From Nocardia sp. CY41 (GTDB lineage: Bacteria; Actinomycetota; Actinomycetes; Mycobacteriales; Mycobacteriaceae), in NCBI RefSeq assembly GCF_009829325.1, contig NZ_VUOS01000005.1, forward strand, positions 248,001 through 312,000: a stretch of DNA of 64,000 nt, given 5' to 3'. The translations under genes and the position numbers were made by a program. The first letter of the stretch is position 1, and every line of letters starts with the position of its first letter. Positions 24,495 through 32,532 of this stretch are shown one piece after another. The notes under the pieces were generated by a model. That model worked only from the letters and a program-made list of their open reading frames with translations, was not told where the DNA came from and did no database searches.

Positions 24495-24690
24495 GGCGAC
24501 GAAGCCACTCGACCGTCGTTCTCCGCTCACGCCTGGGCAGAATCCCCCGGGCACCCGGTCGGGCAGTCGCGCCCGGCCGGTGAGACCACGCGGCATCGGG
24601 CATTGCGCAACGGAACGCCGAGCGGCACCGTCACCCACTCCGCGGGCGGTGCCCCGACCACCTCGCTGAGCCGTTCGCAGGCAAACAGGT
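24495..24690 (-). pseudogene. NRPS adenylation-domain fragment (nbtF-like)
   Basis: On the minus strand this reads EWVTVPLGVPLRNARCRVVS and PAGRDCP, almost identical to the A domain of the NRPS at 48249-51800 (HWATVPFGVPLRNVRCRVVS, PAGRDCP). DNA identity by eye is about 75-80% over ~95 bp (24571-24668). A further piece at 24495-24530 matches the typical ERT-ERFVAD region in another frame. There are no flanking domains. The rest of 24419-24823 shows no gene. Confidence 0.8.
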
Positions 24691-24823
24691 GGAGCTGGTA
24701 AGCACCCGACCGGCGGTGACGACCGCCATGGAGGCCGTAAGCGGCACCATGATCGAGATTGGACTCGGCCGGTCACCGAGCGATGAGGTCAGCCGCTCGG
24801 CCACCTTCTCAGGGATCCGGAAG

Positions 24824-24842
24824 ATAGGTTAGCCTTGGCTGA
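24824..24842 (+). promoter_or_regulatory. IdeR/DtxR-type iron box upstream of the siderophore-binding lipoprotein gene
   Basis: ATAGGTTAGCCTTGGCTGA matches about 14 of 19 positions of the IdeR consensus, with an intact left half TAGGTTAG. It lies 54 bp before the start codon, so Fe(II)-bound IdeR would repress this gene. Confidence 0.75.
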
Positions 24843-24896
24843 GTTGGCCCTCGGTGGGCCGAGCTGGGGAGGTTCCCCGATGAAGGAGGTTCAACG

Positions 24897-25874
24897 ATGA
24901 AGCGTGTTCGAGCACCCCGCGTGTGGACGAGGGCGGCGGTGGCCGTACTGGCCGGTGCACTCACTCTCGGCGTCACCGCGTGCGGCTCGTCGGACGACGA
25001 TTCCGCTTCCGGCGATCGGATCACCATTACCCACGCGCGTGGAGAAACCACCATCGAAGGAACCCCGAAGAAGATCGTCGCCCTCGGCAACCAGTGGCTG
25101 GATGCCACTCTGGCGCTCGGTGTGAACCCGGTCGGCTACGTCGACACCATCGCCATGGTCTCCCAGAGTGCGCCCCCATGGGAGCCGAAGTCGCTGGAAT
25201 CCGCGAAGGTTCTCAACCCGATGGGCAATATCGCCGAGCAGGTCGCCGCGTTGGAGCCGGATCTCATTCTCGCCGATACATTTCTCGCCGATCAGAAGAA
25301 TTACGACGAGCTCAGCAAGGTCGCGCCCACTCTGCCCGGCCTCACCAAGGACACCGTCACCCCGTGGCAGGACCAGGTGACCGCGCTGGGCAAGGTGCTG
25401 CGCAAGCAGGATGAGGCGAGCGCGGTGATTTCGAATGTGGACAAGAAGATCGAGGGGATCATCGCGGCCAACCCAGGACTGAAAGGCAAGACCTTCGCCA
25501 GCACCTGGCTGAGCGGGCCCACCCAACTGATGGTGCTCACCGACCAGAACGACGGCTCCGCCAAGGTATTCGCCCAGCTCGGCCTGACCATCCCGAAGAA
25601 TCTCACCGAGCAGCCCGCAAGCCAGGGTCGTCTGGCATTGTCGCCGGAGCGCGCCGACGAACTCACCGCTGATCTGTTGTTGGCCGGCTACTCCCCCGGC
25701 ATGGATGAGGCCTATCGCAAACTGCCGGGATACGCCGACCTGCCCGCCGTGCAGAAGGGCTCGGTCGTGTTCCTGACCACTCAGGAGATCAGCGCCGTGA
25801 ACCAGCCGACCGCTCTCTCGGTGCCCTACATCTTGGACAAGATCTCGCCCGCGTTCGCCGCTGCCTCGAAATAA
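24897..25874 (+). CDS. iron-siderophore ABC transporter substrate-binding lipoprotein (FecB/BtuF type)
   Basis: A 325-aa exported lipoprotein. The signal peptide (AAVAVLAGALTLGVTACGSS) ends in a lipobox with Cys at ~29. The mature part has the two-lobed periplasmic-binding fold typical of siderophore binders: PKKIVALGNQWLDATLALGV at the start of lobe 1, EQVAALEPDLILADTF, and ADLLLAGYSPG and terminal SVPYILDKISPA in lobe 2. A strong AAGGAGG lies seven bases before the ATG, and an iron box lies upstream. The permease and ATPase genes are not in the window. It probably captures ferric nocobactin or another ferric siderophore. Confidence 0.88.
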   Translation: MKRVRAPRVWTRAAVAVLAGALTLGVTACGSSDDDSASGDRITITHARGETTIEGTPKKIVALGNQWLDATLALGVNPVGYVDTIAMVSQSAPPWEPKSLESAKVLNPMGNIAEQVAALEPDLILADTFLADQKNYDELSKVAPTLPGLTKDTVTPWQDQVTALGKVLRKQDEASAVISNVDKKIEGIIAANPGLKGKTFASTWLSGPTQLMVLTDQNDGSAKVFAQLGLTIPKNLTEQPASQGRLALSPERADELTADLLLAGYSPGMDEAYRKLPGYADLPAVQKGSVVFLTTQEISAVNQPTALSVPYILDKISPAFAAASK

Positions 25875-25918
25875 GCAGCGCCCCGATCGAATTGGTTCGA
25901 CAAGCGGAGGTTAGCGGT

Positions 25919-27298
25919 TTGCCCGCTGTCAGATATCCCGACCAGACCAGATTCGCCCTGCGGGACGGCGCCACCTGCCTGACTCTCCCCACGGGCGCGA
26001 TTCTGCTGAATCCGCCGCGCAACGAGAAGCTGACCGGCCTCCCCGCCGGTCAGCTTCAAGCGCTGAAGATGCTGAACCGCGGCCCAGCGACAGTATCGGA
26101 GCTGTCCACGGCAGCGGGCGGAGCCGATGTCACGGACTTGATGGACCGACTCGCCCGCAGTGGCTGGTTGGCGGTGACGCTGCGCGACAGCGGGCGCGAC
26201 CTCTACACCATCCGCCCGTTCGCACTGCCCGGCCCCCGACCGACAGCGCCGTTCCCCGGACCGGTGACGCTGTCGAAGTTCGCTGTGCTGCATCGGGACT
26301 CGCACGGCTTCGTGCTGGAACACCCGCTGGCTTGGTGCGATCTGCGCATCCACGATCTACGGCTGCTCACACTGCTCGACCAGCCTGCCGCAGCCGATAC
26401 CGATCTGCCGCCCGCGCTCATCTCGCGGTTCACCGAAGATCTGCACTGGTGCGGCTTCCTGGTCGCGGATTCGGATGCGGAGGACCGGCAGTTCACCACA
26501 TGCAGCTGGAATCCGCCGGATCTGTGGTTCCATCGCCGCAGCACCCTGGGCGACCGCACCATCACTTGGGAGAACTTCGGCCCCACCAAGTGGGCGAAGG
26601 GCAGGTTCGCGCAGCCGCCGGCGCGCAAGGCGAGTTATCCCGGCGAGCCGGTATCGCTCACCATCCCCGATCTGGCGGCCGCCAGGGCCGATGACCCGAC
26701 CTTGACGACTGTGCTCGAAGACCGCGTTTCGACCAGAGCCTTCGATGACGCGCGGCCGATCACCAGCGATCAGCTGGCGGAATTGCTCTATCGCACGGCC
26801 CGGACCCGCAGCACGCGTCCGGCAGGCGAGGGTGAGGAACTGGTATCACGCCCTTATCCCTCGGGCGGCAGCGTCTACGAACTCGAGATCTACCCGATCG
26901 TGCGCAACGTCGCCGGCCTGGCACCCGGGATGTACCACTACGACTCGTTCGACCACGTGCTGCGGCCGGTCGCGGCGGCGGATTCGCCCGCGGTGGCCCG
27001 GCTTCTGAAAGCTACGTCCGCGACGTTGACCAACGGCGCCGAACCTCAGGTTCTCCTCGTCATGGCGGCACGGTCCGGCCGGGTGATGTGGACCTACGAG
27101 CAGGTCGCCTACGCCGTCATCCTCAAACATGTCGGCGTCTTGATGCAGACGATCTATTTGGCGGCAACCGCCATGGGCTTGGGCGCGTGCGCCCAAGGAT
27201 TCGGCGACACCGCCGCTTTCGTCGCGGCGGCGGGGGTCGATGAACTGGAGGAGTGCAGCGTCGGCAGCATGATCGTCGGTTCGGCGCCGCCGCGCTGA
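25919..27298 (+). CDS. SagB/McbC-type FMN nitroreductase-fold dehydrogenase; candidate oxazoline oxidase
   Basis: A 459-aa protein. The first ~210 residues are a winged-helix-like N-domain (GPATVSELSTAAGGADVTDL MDRL...). From about 215 the C-terminal domain is a SagB-type nitroreductase: LEDRVSTRAFDDARPITSDQ, SRPYPSGGSVYELEIYPIVR, GLAPGMYHYDSFDHVL, GVLMQTIYLAATAMGLGACA. In peptide and NRPS systems this family uses FMN to oxidise azolines to azoles. The gene lies 44 bp after the binding protein and convergent with the NRPS genes, so oxidation of the siderophore oxazoline is a reasonable inference. The TTG at 25919 is chosen for GGAGG eight bases before it. Confidence 0.8.
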   Translation: MPAVRYPDQTRFALRDGATCLTLPTGAILLNPPRNEKLTGLPAGQLQALKMLNRGPATVSELSTAAGGADVTDLMDRLARSGWLAVTLRDSGRDLYTIRPFALPGPRPTAPFPGPVTLSKFAVLHRDSHGFVLEHPLAWCDLRIHDLRLLTLLDQPAAADTDLPPALISRFTEDLHWCGFLVADSDAEDRQFTTCSWNPPDLWFHRRSTLGDRTITWENFGPTKWAKGRFAQPPARKASYPGEPVSLTIPDLAAARADDPTLTTVLEDRVSTRAFDDARPITSDQLAELLYRTARTRSTRPAGEGEELVSRPYPSGGSVYELEIYPIVRNVAGLAPGMYHYDSFDHVLRPVAAADSPAVARLLKATSATLTNGAEPQVLLVMAARSGRVMWTYEQVAYAVILKHVGVLMQTIYLAATAMGLGACAQGFGDTAAFVAAAGVDELEECSVGSMIVGSAPPR

Positions 27299-27335
27299 CC
27301 GGCTCAGCCGCGAACGTCTCCCGCCGAGCACATGA

Positions 27336-27379
27336 AAATACGAGGTCCCAGCGCTTTTCAGCGCTGGGACCTCGTATTT
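27336..27379. terminator. bidirectional terminator between SagB-like gene and nbtE
   Basis: Perfect 20-bp stem AAATACGAGGTCCCAGCGCT and its complement with a TTTC loop, in the 96-bp convergent gap. The A-rich foot of the left arm and the T-rich foot of the right arm allow factor-independent termination both ways. Confidence 0.9.
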
Positions 27380-27394
27380 CGAAGGGCGGGCGGC

Positions 27395-30300
27395 TCAGCC
27401 GCGCGCCGACCAGGATTCACGCAGAGCCCGCAGCGCGTCGTCGTCGAGGCCGGAGACCGACATCGGGGCGTGATGACGATCCTCCTTCTCCGGCTCGGCG
27501 GACTCGGCGGTAGGCGGATTCGCGATGGCGTCGTCCACCGCGGCGGCCAGCTCCGCGATCGTGAAATGCTCGAATACCATCTGCGGCGCCAGCGGTAGGC
27601 CTGACTCGCCGGCCCTGGCGGCCCATTGGATCGCGATGACGCTGTCGCCGCCGAGTGCGAAGAAGCCGTCTTCACGCCCGATACCGGTGATGTCGAGGAG
27701 CTCTTCGAGAATCGAAGCCAGGGTGCGCTCGGTGTCGGTTTTCAGCGATGCGGGTGCGTTCTCACCCCGATGGTCGGAGGCCACCGCGGTCGACGCCTGA
27801 TGTACGACCGATCTGGTGGCATCCCAGCCCTCCGGCAGGATGTCCAGTTCACCGAGCGCTCGATCGGGCTGCTCGGTGAAGGCTTGGATCACCCGCACCA
27901 GCACATCGGCGAAGATCTCGCCGGTCGTCGCGTCGTAGAGATCCGAGTTCACCACGACACGCGCCGTCAGGTCACCGTTGGGCTCCGCGGTGTAGTCGAG
28001 GTGGAAGTCCATGAACGAGACTTCATAGTACTTGGCGATACTGGTCACGACCGTCGCGCCGTCCTCGGTGAGGTCGGTGGGCTGCACGCGGTTGCGGAAG
28101 TGCATCACCACCTGGAACAGCGGATTGCGCGACAGCGAGCGGGGTGGATTGATCGTCTCGACCAATCGCTCGAAGGGCACGCCCTGCCTAGTGATAGCGT
28201 CCAGCGCCGAATCACGCACCCTGCCGAGCACCGCGCGCGGCGTCGGATCACCGGACAAGTCGTTGCGCAATACCACCATATTGGCGAACAAGCCGATCAT
28301 GTCCTCGGTCACCGCGTCGAGGCGATTCGCCACGGCGACGCCGATCGGCAGGTCGTCGCCCCCACCGAGCGCGTGCACGGTCGCGGCACTCACCGCCTGG
28401 CACAGCATGAAGTCGGTCGCGCCGGCCGCCTCGGCATGCGCCTTGGCGATCTGCCAGGTGGCCGCGGGGACAACCCTGGTGGTACTCAGGCCATCGTGTC
28501 CCAGCACCGCTGGACGCGGCCGGTCGTGGGCGACGGCGATCTCGTCCGGTATTCCGGCCAGCGCCTCGCGCCAATCATCGAGCAGCGCCTGCCCGTACGC
28601 GCTGGCCTCGCCGCGACCCGGCCCGCGGTCGAATACCTCGCGCTCCCACATCGCGAAATCGGCGAACTGGATGGCGAGTTCCGGCCAGTCCGGCGATTCG
28701 CCGCGTAACCGGGCACGATAAGCCCGCGTGAGATCGGCGACGAAGATCTGGCATGAACGCCGGTCGGCGATGATGTGGTGCATCAGGATCGATAGCACAT
28801 GCGTCTGCTGATCGAGGACCAATAGGCGAAGCCGCAGCAGCGGTTCGCTTCGCAGATCGAAGACGTAAGCGGCGTCCTGTGCCAGTTCCCGCTCGAGCTC
28901 GGCGGCGGCATCTAGGGCCTCACCGCCGAGTTCGATGGTGGGCACCGGCACCGGGCCGGCCGGGTGCACGTGCTGGTACGGCGTACCTTCGTGCTCCGGG
29001 AAGGTGGTGCGCAGCGACTCGTGACGGGCCACGACGTCATCGATGGCGCCGCGGAGGGCTTCGAGGTCGAGCGGACCGTCGAAACGGAGTGGGTACGCGA
29101 CGTTCTCGCCGTCGATCGCACCCTCGAGCCGCCGCTGCAACCAGTACACCCGTTGCGAGTACGACAGCGGGATATGTTCCGGCCGCGGCCGTCGCACCAG
29201 CTCCGGCCGGACGGATGCCCGGGCCTCGACAACGGCTCCGGTCTCCCCGACCGGCTCGCCGCCGGGTTCGTCGAGTGCGGCGACCTCATCGATGTCGACG
29301 CCGAACTCGTCGAGGAACTGGGCGACCAGATACGCGCTCAGCCCGGTGACGGTTGGGGTGTCGAATGGAACGCGCATGTCGATCTCGATACCGAACTCCG
29401 CCCGAATCATCGAGATCAGCCGCGCCGCCAGCAACGAGTGGCCGCCGAGTTCGAAGAACGAGTCGTCGGCGCCGATCCGGTCGCGGTCGAACAGCCTGCG
29501 GTAGAGGTCGGCAACCCGGATCTCGGTCGGCGTCCGTGGCTCCCGGTAGGTGCGCGTCAGCGTCGGTTCGGGCGTCGGCAGCGCGCGCTTGTCCAGTTTC
29601 CCGTGTGCGGTGAGCGGAATCTCGTCGATCACCGTGAACGCCATAGGGACCATGTACTCGGGCAATGTTGCCGCGATATGCGCGCGGACCGCGTCGACGT
29701 CGAGGTCGGCGCCCGGCGCGGGCACGAGGTAGGCCGCGAGAATCGGACCGAGCGACTCGTGCTCGGTGACCACCGCGACGGCGTGTGCGACATCGGGGTG
29801 GTCGGTGAGGGCGGCTTCCACCTCACCGAGTTCGATCCGATAACCGCGCACTTTGACCTGTTCGTCCGCGCGGCCGACGAATTCGATCTCTCCCGCGGCG
29901 TTACGGCGGGCGAGGTCTCCGGTGCGGTACAGCCGTCCGCCCGGCAGGAACGGATCGGCGACGAAGCGTTCCGCGGTCAGGCCGGGGCGATGCAGATAGC
30001 CGCGGGCCAACTGACGACCGCCGAGATAGATCTCGCCGACTACGCCGTTCGGCACCAATTGCAGGGCTTCATCGAGAAGGTAGAGGTAGACGTTGCGATT
30101 CGGAATGCCGATCGGCACGATCCCGGTACCCTGCGGTCCCTCGACCGCCATGTGCGTGGAGCACACAACCGCTTCGGTGGGCCCGTAATGGTTGCGCAAC
30201 TCGGCGTCGAAGAGCGAGGTGAACCGGTCGGCAACCTCGCCAGGCAAAGCCTCACCGCCGACCGGGACGTGTCGCAGTGTCCTCCAGTCGTTGACGTCGG

Positions 30301-32491
30301 GGAGCATCAGGAATGTCGCCAGCATCGAGGGCACCATGTGCAGCACTGATATCCCATGGCGGGTCACCAGGTCGGCGACATAGGGAATGTCCCGGTAAGC
30401 GTGCGGTTTCGGGATGACCACCCGTGCGCCCGCGACCAACGTGAGGAAGATGTCCGCCACCGATGCGTCGAAACTCACCGAGGTCGATTGCAATACCCGG
30501 TCCTGCGCGGTGAGGTCCCATTGCGCGACGAAGCTCGTCAGATGCTCGGCGATCGCCTCGTGCGGAACGGAGACGCCCTTCGGCTTGCCCGTGGAACCCG
30601 AGGTGTAGATCACGTACGCGGTGTTCGACGGTCGCAACGGGGCAACCCGTTGCGTATCGGACGGATTCGTGTCGGGCAGCGTGGCCGCGGCGGCCTCCGC
30701 CGCCGCGAATGCCGCGGCATCGAGGGTCGATCTCGGCCGGGCGTCGCCGAGCAGATAGTCGATCCGCTCCTCCGGGTAGGCGGGATCGATCGGCAGGTAT
30801 GCCGCGCCGGCCTTGAGCGTGGCCACGGCAGCGACGACGAATTCGACGGAGGTCGCCATTCGCAGCGCGACGATGTCCTCGGCGCCGATACCTTGGCCGA
30901 TCAGCCAGTGCGCCAATCGGTTCGCACGCTGGTTGAGCGTGTGGAAGCTGAGTTCGATCTCGTCCGAGGCCACGGCGACATGATCGGGCGTCGCGGCCAC
31001 CTGGTCCTCCAGCAGGGCGACCACCGTAGTCGGCTGCTCGGGGACGAGCGTGCCATGCGAGGCTTCGAGGACGTCGGCACGATCGGCGCCCAGCATGTCG
31101 ATGTCGTGCAGGCGCCGGTCCGGTTCGCGCAGTGCGCTGTCGAGCAGCTGGATGTAGTGGTCGAGGAACTGCTCGACGAGTCGCTCGTCCAGTTCGTCGA
31201 CCAGATAAGTGGCCTCGACGCGAGGCTCCGCGTCGTCGAGGATCACCATCAGGCCCAGTTCCTCCTGGGCGACCGCACTGCCCAGCGCCAATTCGGTGCA
31301 CTCGATGCCGGGGAATTCGAAACCGTTCGCGGCGCCGCGCGTCGTGAAGCTCAGCTGGACCAGCTGCGCCAAGCCGTCTCGTCCGGCCACCCGTTCGGGG
31401 CTCACCGCGCGGATCACCTCGTCGACGCCGGCACGCTGGTGGGCGAATGCGTCGAGGCAGGTGGCTTTGGTGGCATCGAGAAGGGTCGCGAAGGTCTCGT
31501 CGCCATCGGGGGTAGCGCGGATCAGCACCGTATTGCCGAAGTAGCCGATGAGGGCCTCGGCGCCGCGGCCGGTGCGGTTGCTCACCGGCACCGATACGAG
31601 GAAATCCGTCGCCGCCGTGTAGCGATGCACCACCGCCTCGAACGCCGTGAGCAGCACGGTGAACGGGCTCGCCGAGTGCTCGCGCCCGATGGCGGTGACC
31701 TTGTTCAGAAGCTCCGGCGCCAGTCGTCGCACGCAGCGGCCTGCGTTCTTGGACCGCGCGCTTCCCGCGTGTTTGCCCGGCAGCTCGAGCCGCTCGGGCA
31801 GAGGAACCAGCTCGGCGCGCCAATAGGCCAGGTCGGCAGCCGGGATTTCCTCGCCCTGTGCGGCAGCGTCGACATCCACGTATTGCGCGTGGATCTCCGG
31901 CAGCGCGCCATCCCGATAGCCCGCGTTCATCTCGGCGAAGAACACGGGCCAGGAATCGTCGTCCCAGCTGATGTGGTGAACGACCAAGATGAGGATGTGC
32001 TCGGCCGCGCCGGTGCGCACCAGCGTCACGCGCAGCGGCGATTCGGCGGACAGGTCGAAGGGACGAGCGAACTCCCGGCGCGCGAGTACCTCGATCCGCC
32101 GGCTTCGGCCGCTTTCCGGCAGTTCGGTGAGGTCATGCTCTTGCCAGGAGAAGTCGGCCTCGGCGCGAGAGACCTGATACGGCTCGCCGGACTTGTCGAC
32201 GTGGTAGGTGGTGCGGAGGATCTCGTGCCGGGCGACCACGGTGGCGCACGCCGCGCGGAGCCGATCGGGCTGCAAGTCACCGTCCAGGCGGTAAGCGACG
32301 CACACGTTCAGTGTGGTGTCGTCGGGATCGAGTTGCTGCACGAACCACATGCGGCGCTGTGCGGCCGAGAGCGGGCTCGGCTCGCCACCGCTTCGGGCAG
32401 GCACGGTTGTCGGCGTAGGCGCCTGCAAGTTCTGCTCACGCAGTCGCTGCTGCAGCAATTGCTTCCGACGCTCGAGAATATCTTCTGACAT
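27395..32491 (-). CDS. nbtE: NRPS, C-A-PCP-C-PCP (terminal nocobactin module)
   Basis: A 1698-aa non-ribosomal peptide synthetase. Order: condensation domain (PLSAAQRRMWF at ~41, HHISWDD at ~174); adenylation domain ~490-960 (YIYTSGSTGKPKG-type P-loop at ~632, NHYGPTE at ~769); PCP (GGHSL at ~1017); a second condensation-like domain (SYSQRVYWLQR, HHIIADR at ~1237); second PCP (GGDSV at ~1615). There is no thioesterase. It matches MbtF, which adds the second N-hydroxylysine and whose last C-like domain is thought to close the caprolactam, but the extra C-terminal PCP is noteworthy. It lies 41 bp after nbtD. The nbt letter follows the N. farcinica naming from memory. Confidence 0.92.
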   Translation of the reverse strand: MSEDILERRKQLLQQRLREQNLQAPTPTTVPARSGGEPSPLSAAQRRMWFVQQLDPDDTTLNVCVAYRLDGDLQPDRLRAACATVVARHEILRTTYHVDKSGEPYQVSRAEADFSWQEHDLTELPESGRSRRIEVLARREFARPFDLSAESPLRVTLVRTGAAEHILILVVHHISWDDDSWPVFFAEMNAGYRDGALPEIHAQYVDVDAAAQGEEIPAADLAYWRAELVPLPERLELPGKHAGSARSKNAGRCVRRLAPELLNKVTAIGREHSASPFTVLLTAFEAVVHRYTAATDFLVSVPVSNRTGRGAEALIGYFGNTVLIRATPDGDETFATLLDATKATCLDAFAHQRAGVDEVIRAVSPERVAGRDGLAQLVQLSFTTRGAANGFEFPGIECTELALGSAVAQEELGLMVILDDAEPRVEATYLVDELDERLVEQFLDHYIQLLDSALREPDRRLHDIDMLGADRADVLEASHGTLVPEQPTTVVALLEDQVAATPDHVAVASDEIELSFHTLNQRANRLAHWLIGQGIGAEDIVALRMATSVEFVVAAVATLKAGAAYLPIDPAYPEERIDYLLGDARPRSTLDAAAFAAAEAAAATLPDTNPSDTQRVAPLRPSNTAYVIYTSGSTGKPKGVSVPHEAIAEHLTSFVAQWDLTAQDRVLQSTSVSFDASVADIFLTLVAGARVVIPKPHAYRDIPYVADLVTRHGISVLHMVPSMLATFLMLPDVNDWRTLRHVPVGGEALPGEVADRFTSLFDAELRNHYGPTEAVVCSTHMAVEGPQGTGIVPIGIPNRNVYLYLLDEALQLVPNGVVGEIYLGGRQLARGYLHRPGLTAERFVADPFLPGGRLYRTGDLARRNAAGEIEFVGRADEQVKVRGYRIELGEVEAALTDHPDVAHAVAVVTEHESLGPILAAYLVPAPGADLDVDAVRAHIAATLPEYMVPMAFTVIDEIPLTAHGKLDKRALPTPEPTLTRTYREPRTPTEIRVADLYRRLFDRDRIGADDSFFELGGHSLLAARLISMIRAEFGIEIDMRVPFDTPTVTGLSAYLVAQFLDEFGVDIDEVAALDEPGGEPVGETGAVVEARASVRPELVRRPRPEHIPLSYSQRVYWLQRRLEGAIDGENVAYPLRFDGPLDLEALRGAIDDVVARHESLRTTFPEHEGTPYQHVHPAGPVPVPTIELGGEALDAAAELERELAQDAAYVFDLRSEPLLRLRLLVLDQQTHVLSILMHHIIADRRSCQIFVADLTRAYRARLRGESPDWPELAIQFADFAMWEREVFDRGPGRGEASAYGQALLDDWREALAGIPDEIAVAHDRPRPAVLGHDGLSTTRVVPAATWQIAKAHAEAAGATDFMLCQAVSAATVHALGGGDDLPIGVAVANRLDAVTEDMIGLFANMVVLRNDLSGDPTPRAVLGRVRDSALDAITRQGVPFERLVETINPPRSLSRNPLFQVVMHFRNRVQPTDLTEDGATVVTSIAKYYEVSFMDFHLDYTAEPNGDLTARVVVNSDLYDATTGEIFADVLVRVIQAFTEQPDRALGELDILPEGWDATRSVVHQASTAVASDHRGENAPASLKTDTERTLASILEELLDITGIGREDGFFALGGDSVIAIQWAARAGESGLPLAPQMVFEHFTIAELAAAVDDAIANPPTAESAEPEKEDRHHAPMSVSGLDDDALRALRESWSARG

Positions 32492-32532
32492 GGTCGTCCT
32501 TCAGTCGACGGGGGCGCTTGCGGGTCGGCGGA

